This document shows positions 24,902 to 33,453 of a stretch of DNA of 53,802 nucleotides, in pieces. Position numbers and translations under genes: made by a program. Under the pieces are notes generated by a model. The model was not told the origin of the DNA, did no database searches, and saw only the letters and a program-made list of their open reading frames with translations. Numbering within the stretch: position 1 is the stretch's first letter; every line of letters begins with the position of its first letter. Where the stretch lies: NCBI GenBank assembly GCA_015486285.1, contig WFRX01000015.1:1-53802 (forward strand), read 5' to 3'. The DNA is from a bacterium (GTDB lineage: Bacteria; Desulfobacterota; DSWW01).

Positions 24902-26641
24902 ATGAATAACATTAGAGTTGCCCTTGCCCAGGTAAACCCGACCGTCGGCGACCTGAAGGGCAATGCCGGCCTGGTGCGGAAATTCATCCGGAAGGCCAAG
25001 CGAGCAAAGGCGGATCTGGTCGCCTTTCCTGAACTCGTCTTGACCGGCTACCCCCCCGAGGACCTCCTTCTGAAGGCGGCTTTCACGGAAGCAAACCTGA
25101 GGGCTCTCAAGCAAATCGTCCCGGAAACAAAGGGCATCACCGCAGTCGTCGGGTTCGTCGACAGACAGGACGATCTGTACAATGCGGTCGCTGTGCTGCA
25201 CGACGGAAAATGGGTGGGAACCTACCACAAGCACTACCTGCCGAACTATGGGGTCTTCGACGAATACCGGTACTTTCAGAAGGGAGAGCGCATCCTGGTC
25301 TGCGCCCGTTCCGGTGTGCGCCTCGGCGTATCGGTCTGCGAGGACATCTGGCTGCCCACGGGGCCTCTCGCCTTGCAGACCGTTCACGGGGACGTAGACC
25401 TGGCAATCAACATTTCCGCCTCCCCCTACTCCCTGGGCAAGCGCACGGAAAGAGATCAAATGCTCTCCACACGGGCAAGGGACCATACGGTGGCCATTGC
25501 CTATGTGAACCTGGTCGGAGGCCAGGACGAGTTGATCTTCGACGGGAACAGCCTCCTGGTGGACGAAAAGGGCGTCGTCCTGGCGCGGGGCAGGCCCTTT
25601 GTCGAAGACCTGGTCGTAGCGGACCTGAACGTGCGGAATATCTTCCGCTCCCGTCTCCTCGACACAAGAAGACGACTCGATAAAAGGAGTTCTTCGACTG
25701 GGTCCGATCGGATCGACACCATCACGCTTTCTCCCATGCCGCGCGAAACGGGGAAATACGCCCCGGCATCCCCCCCGCATCTCGAGGAAATGACGGACAT
25801 AGAGGAGGTCTTTCACGCCCTCGTCCTGGGCATCCGAGACTACTTCCGGAAAAACGGGTTTCAGAAAGCCGTCGTCGGACTCAGCGGGGGAATCGATTCT
25901 TCGTTGACCGCGGCGCTGGCTGCCGAAGCGCTCGGCAGCAGCAATGTCCACGGGATATTCATGCCCAGTCGGTTTTCCTCGAATCAGAGCCGGGAGGATG
26001 CAGAGGCCCTTGCAAGAAACCTCGAGATCCGTTTTCAGATCCTGCCGATCGAAGCGATCTACGAGGCGTACCTGAAAACGTTGCGGCCTGCCTTCCAGGA
26101 TCGACCGCCCGACGTCACGGAAGAGAATCTTCAGGCCCGCATCCGGGGCAACCTGTTGATGGCCCTGTCGAACAAATACGGCTGGCTCGTTCTCACCACG
26201 GGAAACAAGAGCGAGACTTCGGTAGGATATTGCACGTTGTACGGGGATACCGCCGGTGGCCTGGCCGTGCTGAAAGACGTCCCCAAGGTCATGGTTTACG
26301 CCCTTTCCCATCACCTGAACAAGGTACAAGGCGGTGCAATCATTCCTCAATCCGTGCTGGAGAAGGCCCCGACAGCGGAACTGAGGCCCAACCAGCTGGA
26401 TTCCGACAGCCTTCCCCCTTACGAACAACTCGATCCGATTCTGCACGCCTATGTGGAAGAGGACCTCAGCCTGGAAGAAATCGTCCATCTCGGATATGGG
26501 AAAAAACAAGTCCGGGAAGTCCTGCGCATGGTCGACAGAAACGAGTACAAGCGTCGCCAGGCCCCCCCCGGCCTGAAGATCACGTCCAAGGCCTTCGGGA
26601 GGGACCGGCGCCTTCCCATCACCAACAGGTACAACACATGA
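24902..26641 (+). CDS. nadE: Glutamine-dependent NAD+ synthetase
   Basis: 579 residues. Amidates nicotinate adenine dinucleotide to NAD+ with ammonia from glutamine. The N-terminal nitrilase-fold glutaminase has the triad Glu44, Lys110 and Cys146 (VSVCEDIW). The C-terminal synthetase has the PP-loop SGGIDSS at about 325-331 and the TGNKSETSVGYCTLYGD segment that binds substrate. Both domains are complete. A ribosome site AGGAG precedes the ATG. A 576-codon open frame on the other strand is an antisense artefact of GC-rich codon use. Confidence 0.96.
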   Translation: MNNIRVALAQVNPTVGDLKGNAGLVRKFIRKAKRAKADLVAFPELVLTGYPPEDLLLKAAFTEANLRALKQIVPETKGITAVVGFVDRQDDLYNAVAVLHDGKWVGTYHKHYLPNYGVFDEYRYFQKGERILVCARSGVRLGVSVCEDIWLPTGPLALQTVHGDVDLAINISASPYSLGKRTERDQMLSTRARDHTVAIAYVNLVGGQDELIFDGNSLLVDEKGVVLARGRPFVEDLVVADLNVRNIFRSRLLDTRRRLDKRSSSTGSDRIDTITLSPMPRETGKYAPASPPHLEEMTDIEEVFHALVLGIRDYFRKNGFQKAVVGLSGGIDSSLTAALAAEALGSSNVHGIFMPSRFSSNQSREDAEALARNLEIRFQILPIEAIYEAYLKTLRPAFQDRPPDVTEENLQARIRGNLLMALSNKYGWLVLTTGNKSETSVGYCTLYGDTAGGLAVLKDVPKVMVYALSHHLNKVQGGAIIPQSVLEKAPTAELRPNQLDSDSLPPYEQLDPILHAYVEEDLSLEEIVHLGYGKKQVREVLRMVDRNEYKRRQAPPGLKITSKAFGRDRRLPITNRYNT

Positions 26642-26708
26642 GGGGCCGGCGGCACGCGGATTTTCGCAACGGAACAGCCCGAGGATTCAAGGGGCGGGGG
26701 AGCATCGA

Positions 26709-27068
26709 TCATGTGGCGACGGCATCGCCCCGGGTCCGCAGATAGGACTCGAGCATCTGCCGGCTCGACGGCTCCAGGGCAGAGAAGCGGATACCCATCC
26801 CGGCGACCGAAGACTTCTTTGTCGGGCCGACATGCAGGGTATGAACCACCATGCCGGAAGCGGTAATCGGAGCCCTCATCTCCGGCAGACGGAATTCCAC
26901 TTTGAGCTTCGTGTTCATCGGAAGGGGCTTCTCCGTCTCGATAAAGATGCCGCCCAGGGAAAGATTGCGGATGTAGTCTTGAAAAAAGCCGTCGGCCGTC
27001 TTGTAACGTATCTGAATCTGAACTGGAACGCGGCGCGCCCGCCGCCTCTCGCAACCCGCCTTCGTCAT
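26709..27068 (-). CDS. PilZ-domain c-di-GMP-binding protein
   Basis: 119 residues from ATG 27068, picked for the AAGGAGGG ahead of it; the frame runs 57 codons further up without PilZ sequence. A single PilZ domain with the c-di-GMP motifs RRRARR near the N-terminus and NLSLGG (the N/DxSxxG motif) at about 34-39. It is close to the small stand-alone PilZ proteins of myxobacteria and deltaproteobacteria. Such proteins act as c-di-GMP-responsive adaptors in motility, secretion or polysaccharide export; the partner here is unknown. Divergent from the aminotransferase gene and convergent with nadE. Confidence 0.88.
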   Translation of the reverse strand: MTKAGCERRRARRVPVQIQIRYKTADGFFQDYIRNLSLGGIFIETEKPLPMNTKLKVEFRLPEMRAPITASGMVVHTLHVGPTKKSSVAGMGIRFSALEPSSRQMLESYLRTRGDAVAT

Positions 27069-27259
27069 CCTGGGGCCCTCCTTTGATCTTATAGATAGAA
27101 TGCTGGGAAGAAGAGGGAAAGTCAAGATTTCCTGATCCGACGGATTTCGCTGAAACGGGAGGCGGAGGGCAGGTGGACCGGTTGCGGGCAATTGGTTACA
27201 ATGAGACCGCAACCGCAATGCGAATCTCGGATCGTGCAAAAAGCAAGAGAGGAAGAGGA

Positions 27260-28594
27260 ATGATCAACCCGCTGGCACAACAATTGAACGAGCAAATCCT
27301 TGCAAACAACCCGCATGTGTTCGAAATGCTTTCTCCCCTGGGGAAAAGGCTCTTCTTTCCCAAGGGAATCCTTGCACAGAGCGCGGAGGCGAAAGCAAAG
27401 GCCTTCCGATTCAACGCTACCATCGGCATCGCCCTGGAAAAGGGCGAAGCCATGCACCTGGCATGCATTCACGAATGGGTCAATGCACTCGGGCCGGACG
27501 ACCTGTTTCCTTACGCGCCTGCGGCCGGGAAACAGGCGCTGCGGAACAAATGGAGAGAAAAGCAATTCGCCGAGAGCCCGCGCCTGCGGAACAAAAAGAT
27601 TGGAAGGCCGATCGCAACGAACGCACTGACCCACGGCCTCACCCTCGTAGGGGACCTTTTCGTCGAAGAGGGCGATCCCATCCTCCTGCCGGACAAATTC
27701 TGGGGGAACTACCGGCTGATCTATGAAGTGCGCAAAAAGGCGCGAATCGTCACATATCCCTTTTACAACAGCGCGGGCGGGTTCAATCTGCAAGGATTTT
27801 CAGAGACGGTCGACAGGCAGGCAGCGGGTGCAAAGAAGCTCCTTGTGCTCCTCAATTTCCCGAACAACCCCACCGGCTATTCCATTACCCCCCCGGAGGC
27901 CGAGGGGATTTGCCGCATCCTCATCAAGGCGGCCCAAGAGGGCGCACGCATCGTTGTGGTCCTCGACGAGGCCTATTTCGGACTGTTCTATGCCGACGAT
28001 CTGTTTCGAGAGTCCCTTTTCGGCCTGCTTGTGAACCAGCACGAACGTCTCCTCACCGTCAAGCTCGACGGAGCCACCAAGGAAGAATTCGTCTGGGGCT
28101 TTCGGGTCGGATTCCTGACCTTTGGACTCGGGCCGGCCGGGGATCTCGAGGCCGTCTATGAAGCGTTGGAGAAAAAGACGATGGGCGCCATTCGAGGTTC
28201 TATCTCGAACAGCCCGCACCTTTCCCAGACGCTGGTCCTCAAGGCCCTCGAATCCCCGGATTTCCGGAATCAGCAAGCCGAAAAATTCCGTATACTCGAA
28301 GGGCGAGCCAGGCAGGTGGCGAAGGTCCTGGAAAATCCGAAATTCGCAGATGCCTGGACGGTCTACCCCTTCAATGCAGGCTATTTCATGTGCCTGGCGA
28401 TCAAGGGGGTGGACGGTGAGGCGCTGCGCAAACACCTCTTGGAGACATACGGAGTGGGCCTCATCGCCGCCGGAGGCAGGGACGTACGGATCGCCTTCTC
28501 CTGTATCGAAGAAGAGAATGTCGAAGAATTGTTCGAGTTGATCTATCGAGGGGTCATGGATCTCCAGGCACATGCAACGAGCGGCAAACCGTAA
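27260..28594 (+). CDS. PLP-dependent aminotransferase, class I/II
   Basis: 444 residues from ATG 27260, with GAGAGG ahead; the frame extends upstream over the promoter region and is not used. Fold-type I aminotransferase with LNFPNNPTGY (PLP and carboxylate contact), VVLDEAYFGLFY and the Schiff-base Lys in KLDGATKEEFVWGFRVGF. The arginine for the substrate carboxylate is probably the one in DVRIAFS. It is a diverged group whose substrate I cannot name; aspartate or aromatic amino acids are possible. The next gene, an acyl-CoA ligase, starts 23 bp inside it, so the two are translated together. Confidence 0.83.
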   Translation: MINPLAQQLNEQILANNPHVFEMLSPLGKRLFFPKGILAQSAEAKAKAFRFNATIGIALEKGEAMHLACIHEWVNALGPDDLFPYAPAAGKQALRNKWREKQFAESPRLRNKKIGRPIATNALTHGLTLVGDLFVEEGDPILLPDKFWGNYRLIYEVRKKARIVTYPFYNSAGGFNLQGFSETVDRQAAGAKKLLVLLNFPNNPTGYSITPPEAEGICRILIKAAQEGARIVVVLDEAYFGLFYADDLFRESLFGLLVNQHERLLTVKLDGATKEEFVWGFRVGFLTFGLGPAGDLEAVYEALEKKTMGAIRGSISNSPHLSQTLVLKALESPDFRNQQAEKFRILEGRARQVAKVLENPKFADAWTVYPFNAGYFMCLAIKGVDGEALRKHLLETYGVGLIAAGGRDVRIAFSCIEEENVEELFELIYRGVMDLQAHATSGKP

Positions 28595-30152
28595 CTCCGG
28601 CGACGCTTTCCCCGCCGACCGGCTGCGGCCTGATCTCCGGCTCGCGGAAAACGCACGAAACCTGCCTGATAAACCGGCCCTCCTTTTCCGGGAGCGGCCC
28701 GTCACGTATCGCGAGTTCTGGGAAAGGGTCTCCAGACTGGCTGGCGGCCTGATTCGCGCGGGTTTGCGGCCTGGAGACCGGATCGCCTGCGTGACCGCCA
28801 ACCACCCCGCCTTTCTCGAAATCTATTTCGCTTCTTCCCTCATCGGCTCGATTTTCGTCCCCTTGAATTTTCGTCTCGCCGCGGCGGAGGTTCTCTTCCA
28901 GTTGAAGGACGCGGACCCTTCGATCCTGATCCTGGGCGGCGACGCCCCCCCCTCCAAGCAACTCATCCGGGATCTACGGACGACGGACGTTAAGACCTTC
29001 GCAATCGAAACCGGCCGGGATACGGAAGCCCTCCCTTACGAGGCCCTCTTCCAGGACGGCCCGGCCGGGAAAGACGCAAGGCCCCACCGCCCATTCTCCC
29101 TGGAGGATCCGCAGATGATCATGTATACCTCGGGGACTACGGGGAACCCCAAGGGCGCGCTTCTCCCTTACAGAAAGACACTGTTCAACAGCCTTAACGC
29201 GCAATGTTTCTTCGATCTGAGAGAGAACGACAGGGTCCTGGTTCCCGTTCCTCTTTTCCACTCGCTCGGCCTGAACATCCTGAGCATTCCGGTGCTTTCC
29301 ATGGGGGGAACGGTTGTCCTGCTCGAAAAATTCGAACCTGCCTCGACCCTGGAGGCTATCGTGAAGTACCGGGTCACCTTCGTCGGAGCTGTTCCCACGA
29401 TTTATAGACGCCTGCTCGACCACGGCCTCGCAGGGTGGGATCTGTCCAGTCTGCGCTTCGCGTTTACGGCAGGCGCGCCGATTTCCGTCTCTCTCATCGA
29501 AGCGTACCACCGGCGAGGCATCCTGCTGAAGCAGGGATTCGGACAAACCGAGACATCCATCCTCTGCTGTCTGGACGCCGGCGATGCGATTCGAAAGGCG
29601 GGTTCGGTGGGGAAACCGGTTCTCCACGGCGAGGTGAAGGTCGCGGACGACCACCTCGAGGAGGTCCCGGCCGGCCGTATGGGGGAAATCGTCGCCCGGG
29701 GCCCGATCGTCATGTTGGGCTACTGGCGACGGCCCGAGGAGACCCGGAAGGCCTTCCAAGAAGACTGGCTGCGAACCCAGGATCTCGCCGTCCGGGATGC
29801 CGAGGGATTTATCACACTTGTGGGACGAAAGAGCGACATGTACATCAGCGGAGGAGAGAATGTTCACCCGCAAGAGATCGAACGGGTCCTTCAGACGCAC
29901 CCGGATGTGGAGGAAATCTCCGTGGTCGGCACCCCGGACGAGGATCTCGGGGAGGTAGGCACCGCCTTTGTCGTCCTCCGTAAGGGGAGGAGGCTGAACC
30001 AGGAGTCGTTCAAGGCATATGTGCGCGGCAGGCTCGCCCGCTACAAGGTGCCTCGACGGTTCGTGCAGGTGGATTCCCTGCCCCGAACCGTCACGGGAAA
30101 GGTCCGCAAATTTCGCCTGCGGGAAGGACTGAGATCCACCAGCCGCGGCTGA
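28572..30152 (+). CDS. AMP-forming acyl-CoA synthetase
   Basis: 526 residues. Adenylates a carboxylic acid and transfers it to CoA. The P-loop MYTSGTTGNPKGA (about 178-190), the GQTE motif (FGQTETS), the hinge GRKSDMYISGGENVHP and the catalytic Lys in TVTGKVRKF are all present. Overall it is closest in feel to long-chain or medium-chain ligases of the FadD/MenE type; chain length cannot be read. The start overlaps the aminotransferase by 23 bp. It may activate a carboxylic acid made from the aminotransferase product, but that is inference. Convergent with folK, 24-bp gap. Confidence 0.87.
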   Translation: MQRAANRNSGDAFPADRLRPDLRLAENARNLPDKPALLFRERPVTYREFWERVSRLAGGLIRAGLRPGDRIACVTANHPAFLEIYFASSLIGSIFVPLNFRLAAAEVLFQLKDADPSILILGGDAPPSKQLIRDLRTTDVKTFAIETGRDTEALPYEALFQDGPAGKDARPHRPFSLEDPQMIMYTSGTTGNPKGALLPYRKTLFNSLNAQCFFDLRENDRVLVPVPLFHSLGLNILSIPVLSMGGTVVLLEKFEPASTLEAIVKYRVTFVGAVPTIYRRLLDHGLAGWDLSSLRFAFTAGAPISVSLIEAYHRRGILLKQGFGQTETSILCCLDAGDAIRKAGSVGKPVLHGEVKVADDHLEEVPAGRMGEIVARGPIVMLGYWRRPEETRKAFQEDWLRTQDLAVRDAEGFITLVGRKSDMYISGGENVHPQEIERVLQTHPDVEEISVVGTPDEDLGEVGTAFVVLRKGRRLNQESFKAYVRGRLARYKVPRRFVQVDSLPRTVTGKVRKFRLREGLRSTSRG

Positions 30153-30176
30153 TGCCCCGGGACACGGCAAGTCGCC

Positions 30177-30734
30177 TCAGCCCTCGGGACCCGGAAGCCC
30201 CAGGGCCTCGCGAACCGCGGCGGTAAACGATTCCAGGAACAGAAAAGAGCGAGTGTCCAGCGTACGGGCAATCTCCTTCATGGATTGGAAACGGTTCGGG
30301 GGGCGGAAGTCGGGCAGCAGTTCCGCAAGGGGAAGGACCCAGAAAGTTTGTGTCGGGATACGGGGGTCGGGCAGAGACATGCCTGCCTGCTCCACCTCCA
30401 GGTCACCGTAAACCAGCAGGTCCAGGTCGAGGCTCCGGGGCGCGTACCGGTCCCCGGACCTGTTCCGCTGCACGGACCTCTCCACGTCACGCAAGACATC
30501 GTACTTGAGCGCAAAGGGGTCCAGGTCGGTCCGAATTTTCAGTACGCCGTTCACAAAGGGAGGGGCCTCGCGCCCGTCCGGCACAATGGCCGGGTTTCGG
30601 TAGAAGCGAGAGGCGCCCAGCACCTGCACACGGGCGGTGATCCGGGGAAGGGCGGAGAGGATGTTCCGCTCCGGATCCACATTGGACCCGACGCCCACAA
30701 ACACCTCGACGGAACCGAAAGGAAATTCGCCCAT
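30177..30734 (-). CDS. folK: 6-hydroxymethyl-7,8-dihydropterin pyrophosphokinase FolK
   Basis: 185 residues. Makes the pyrophosphorylated pterin used by FolP. VGVGSNVDPERNI (1-30), ASRFYRNP and the signature RYAPRSLDLDLLVYGD are present, followed by PDPRIPTQTFWVLPLAELLP. The C-terminal 30 residues extend beyond the E. coli enzyme. It follows folB with a 14-bp gap, giving folB-folK, two consecutive pathway steps. Confidence 0.94.
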   Translation of the reverse strand: MGEFPFGSVEVFVGVGSNVDPERNILSALPRITARVQVLGASRFYRNPAIVPDGREAPPFVNGVLKIRTDLDPFALKYDVLRDVERSVQRNRSGDRYAPRSLDLDLLVYGDLEVEQAGMSLPDPRIPTQTFWVLPLAELLPDFRPPNRFQSMKEIARTLDTRSFLFLESFTAAVREALGLPGPEG

Positions 30735-30748
30735 TCACCGGGATCCAT

Positions 30749-31192
30749 TCATGGTGCGCCACCGGGGCCGCTTACCGGAGGCCCCGGAGGGGAGTCCTGA
30801 TCCCCGGTCCCGGATTCCCGCTCCCTGACAATCTCCACACCCACCGTGCGCGCAGCCCGCAATGCACCCGGCTTCTCGACGCGAACCCGGACCCGATGTA
30901 CCACAGGCTCCCCCAAACACGCGTCAGCAATCCGCGCGGCGAGGGCCTCGATGAGAAAAAAACGGGATCCGGCCACGATGGTCTCGATCCGGTCTCGTAG
31001 GGCCTTGTAATCTGCAGTGAGGTTCAGGTCATCCCGCTTCCCCGCCGCCGCGAGGTCCATCTCCAGGTCCAGGTCGATCTGCACCGTCTGGAGGATCTCT
31101 CGTTCCCAGTCGTTCACCCCGATGGTGCAGGCAAGACGGAGATCCCTGATATAGATCCGGTCCATAGGAGAGAAAATCGATTCCGATTTCAT
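30749..31192 (-). CDS. folB: Dihydroneopterin aldolase FolB
   Basis: 147 residues. Cleaves dihydroneopterin to 6-hydroxymethyldihydropterin. IYIRDLRLACTIGVNDWERE is the family start; the Glu in GVNDWERE, the Lys in VRVRVEKPGAL and the TADYKALRDRI helix are the active-site elements. ATG 31192 overlaps the lapA stop by 4 bp, so I keep it; a second ATG at 31165 would give the more usual N-terminus, but neither has a clear Shine-Dalgarno. The last 25 residues are Gly/Pro-rich and not part of the fold. Confidence 0.9.
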   Translation of the reverse strand: MKSESIFSPMDRIYIRDLRLACTIGVNDWEREILQTVQIDLDLEMDLAAAGKRDDLNLTADYKALRDRIETIVAGSRFFLIEALAARIADACLGEPVVHRVRVRVEKPGALRAARTVGVEIVRERESGTGDQDSPPGPPVSGPGGAP

Positions 31193-31572
31193 TGCTTGGG
31201 GGGTGTTGCGTCCTGTTCCGCAGGCCCGTTCCCTTCGTCGAAGGGCTCATCCGCATACGAGTCCAGGGAAGTGGAATCGTCGTATCCGCCCTGGGCGCGC
31301 AGGCCCGCCAGCTCCTTTTCCAGGGCCCGCACCTGCCTTCGAAGGCGCATCCTGGTAGAAAGGTCGATGACCCACATCAGGCACAGGCCGGCGAGGAAAC
31401 AGATAATGATCACGGCGTAGAGCGGAATGGGCTCGGATCTCCATGCGCCCACCTTCCAGATCTCGTACCCCAGGGTAATATCCGTATCAAGCAGCGGGGG
31501 GATGTTCTGCCAAGCCATGGACAGGAGAATGAGCAGGACGATGATCCAGAATGTGAACTTCAAACCTTTCAT
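31189..31572 (-). CDS. LapA/YciS-type small membrane protein
   Basis: 127 residues with two membrane helices (about 5-21 and 50-70) and a cytoplasmic coiled-coil tail (RMRLRRQVRALEKELAGL) ending in an acidic disordered stretch. This is the DUF1049/LapA layout; in E. coli LapA with LapB adjusts LPS synthesis through LpxC turnover by FtsH. No lapB lies next to it, and whether it does the same job is not shown. Good ribosome site AAAGGGGGG before ATG 31572. Confidence 0.78.
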   Translation of the reverse strand: MKGLKFTFWIIVLLILLSMAWQNIPPLLDTDITLGYEIWKVGAWRSEPIPLYAVIIICFLAGLCLMWVIDLSTRMRLRRQVRALEKELAGLRAQGGYDDSTSLDSYADEPFDEGNGPAEQDATPPKQ

Positions 31573-31638
31573 TGAAAACCCCCCTTTCTCGAAAACGCTT
31601 TCAATGCATTAAGAATCCCTTGTGAACCGCCGCCCCTT

Positions 31639-32127
31639 TCAGAAATCTTCTTTCCCCGCAAACACCGGCGACAGCGTGCTCCATGTATCGGCGAGCGACT
31701 CGGATATGACCCGCGTTTCCGTAAAAACCGCCATGAAGTTGTTGTCCCCGTTCCAGCGTGGCAAAAGATGAAAGTGCAGGTGCTCCTCGACCCCGGCACC
31801 CGCCACCTTCCCGAGGTTCATCCCGAGGTTGAGTCCGTCCGGCCCATAGGCCTGCTTCAGGCGACGCACCGAGGTCCGCACCGTTTCCATCAGTTCAATC
31901 GCCTCATCCTGCTCCAGTTCTTCCAAAAGAGATACGTGGCGGCAGGGAGAGATCAGCAGGTGCCCGTTGATGTAAGGGTACCTGTTGAGCATAACGAAGC
32001 ATCTCTCGCCTCGCGCGAGGACCCCCGCCTCCCGCGGGTTCATTTCCAGCGCGGCACAGAAGACGCATTTCGCGGGCTTGGGTCCCAAAATGTACTCCCT
32101 CCTCCAGGGTGCCCAGAGATGCCTCAC
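31639..32127 (-). CDS. HIT-family nucleotide hydrolase/transferase
   Basis: 162 residues from the GTG at 32127. This start is preferred because GGGGGAAGG lies just upstream, it follows the IHF/HU stop by 13 bp, and it yields the family N-terminus VRHLWAPWRREYI; the longer frame to 32289 runs through the upstream gene. A CVFC zinc pair and the histidine triad HLHFHLLPRW are present. Related bacterial proteins resemble Ap4A phosphorylase or Fhit-like hydrolases; the substrate is unknown. Confidence 0.88.
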   Translation of the reverse strand: MRHLWAPWRREYILGPKPAKCVFCAALEMNPREAGVLARGERCFVMLNRYPYINGHLLISPCRHVSLLEELEQDEAIELMETVRTSVRRLKQAYGPDGLNLGMNLGKVAGAGVEEHLHFHLLPRWNGDNNFMAVFTETRVISESLADTWSTLSPVFAGKEDF

Positions 32128-32140
32128 GCGCCCTTCCCCC

Positions 32141-32464
32141 TCAGAGGCCCTCTCCACCTTCTTGCAACGCAGCGGCCGAAGGGGTGCCCTGGTTGATGCG
32201 CTCGTAAAGTTCCTTGCCGATCTTGAAAAAAGGCATCCTCTTGGCCGGAATCCTGACCGTCTCCCCCGTCTTCGGGTTCCGACCCTCACGATCTCCCCGG
32301 TTCTTCACTTTGAAACTCCCGAATCCACGGATCTCGATGCGGTCCCCGTCGACCAGCGCATCGACCATGCTGTCGAAGATCGTGTTCACAATAATCTCCG
32401 CGTCCTTTCGGGTCAGGTAGGGGAGCCGCTCGGCCACACGGTTGATCAGTTCCGACTTCGTCAT
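32141..32464 (-). CDS. Integration host factor/HU-family DNA-bending protein
   Basis: 107 residues. The N-terminal helices (MTKSELINRVAERLPYLTRK) and the DNA-arm signature GFGSFKVKNRGDREGRNPKTGE with RNPKTG and the intercalating Pro are intact. It is closest to IHF-beta, as expected in the cmk-rpsA-ihfB order. A 13-residue Ala/Gly/Glu tail is extra. IHF assists sigma-54 promoters, which may matter for the 10-kb locus. A strong AGGGAGGAG precedes the start, 1 bp after sppA. Confidence 0.92.
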   Translation of the reverse strand: MTKSELINRVAERLPYLTRKDAEIIVNTIFDSMVDALVDGDRIEIRGFGSFKVKNRGDREGRNPKTGETVRIPAKRMPFFKIGKELYERINQGTPSAAALQEGGEGL

Positions 32465-32465
32465 C

Positions 32466-33404
32466 TCATCTCCTCCCTAAAACTGAGAGTCCCTCGGGAT
32501 GAAAATGTATGGGATCCGCCAGCTCAAGACCGGAACGGAACGCGCTTCCCACGGTTTCCGCAAGGGTTTGAACAAGGTACTCCCATATCTTCTTTCTTTT
32601 CTCTTCCGGATAAAGGATCTCGGGTTTTCCCTCGATGCCCGCCAGTTCCGCCGCCCTGTCGATCGCATCCTCGAAATCCCCCAGACGATCCACCAACCCG
32701 TTCTCCTTGGCCTGCTCCCCCGTAAAAACCCTGCCATCCGCCAGCGGCTCGATTTCCTCGACGGTCTTTCCTCTGCCGCGCGCTACATCTCGAATAAACT
32801 GCTTGTGAATGTTGTCGATCAGGTTTTGCAGAAGCCGTCGTTCCTCTTCCGTCATCTGCCGGGTCGGATTGCCCATATCCTTGAAGCGACCGCTCTTCAA
32901 TACCTCAGCCCTGAGCCCGACTTTCTTCATCAGCTGTTCGACATTCGGGTACTCTGAGATGACGCCGATGCTGCCTGTAATGGTTCCCGGATTGGCGACG
33001 ATCTCCGACGCCGCACAGGCAACATAGTACCCCCCGGACGCCGCCACATTCCCCATCGAGGCAAGAACGACCTTGTTTTTCCTGAGCTTCCTGATTTCCG
33101 CATAGATTTCCTGTGCGGCAACCACCGTTCCACCCGGGGAATCGATCCGGAGAACCAGCGCCTTGACGTCTTTCTTGTCTCGAACCTCTTTGATTTGGCG
33201 AATCGTTTCCCTCGAGCTGGCAAGCACGCCCTGAATGGAAACGACTGCGACCTTGTCCCTGGAAAGGATGGTCCCCTCTCCCCCGAACACACCCCACCGC
33301 CCCGCCAAATAACTTGCCCCGAAGATCAGTCCAAGTATCAGGACGATGAAGAGTAGACCCTTCCCCCTGCTCCGGCCCGGCATCGTTCTATTCAAGCCCC
33401 GCAT
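32466..33404 (-). CDS. sppA: Signal peptide peptidase SppA (short form)
   Basis: 312 residues. Membrane-bound Ser/Lys protease that degrades cleaved signal peptides. One N-terminal membrane helix (about 16-34), then a ClpP-like fold: [10 protein letters not shown], nucleophile Ser in [14 protein letters not shown], and the Lys in [12 protein letters not shown]. It is the 36K single-domain form, half the size of E. coli SppA, and acts as a larger oligomer in other species. Start ATG 33404 lacks a strong ribosome site; ATG 33383 is an alternative. It sits between rpsA and the IHF/HU gene. Confidence 0.93.
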   Translation of the reverse strand: MRGLNRTMPGRSRGKGLLFIVLILGLIFGASYLAGRWGVFGGEGTILSRDKVAVVSIQGVLASSRETIRQIKEVRDKKDVKALVLRIDSPGGTVVAAQEIYAEIRKLRKNKVVLASMGNVAASGGYYVACAASEIVANPGTITGSIGVISEYPNVEQLMKKVGLRAEVLKSGRFKDMGNPTRQMTEEERRLLQNLIDNIHKQFIRDVARGRGKTVEEIEPLADGRVFTGEQAKENGLVDRLGDFEDAIDRAAELAGIEGKPEILYPEEKRKKIWEYLVQTLAETVGSAFRSGLELADPIHFHPEGLSVLGRR

Positions 33405-33453
33405 CTTGGGGTTTCTTCAAGGAAAATCCGAGGAATGGGAGCGCCCCGGGGCC

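Noticed and set aside
24779..26509. 576-codon open frame antisense to the NAD synthetase gene
   Set aside because: The sense frame encodes a full NAD synthetase with all motifs; the antisense product has no recognisable domain. Long antisense frames are expected in GC-rich DNA. The same applies at 3693-5342, 15294-16850 and 17269-18921.
26709..27239. Longer PilZ open frame starting at 27239
   Set aside because: The extra 57 codons lie in the divergent promoter gap; AAAGGAGGG before ATG 27068 marks the real start.
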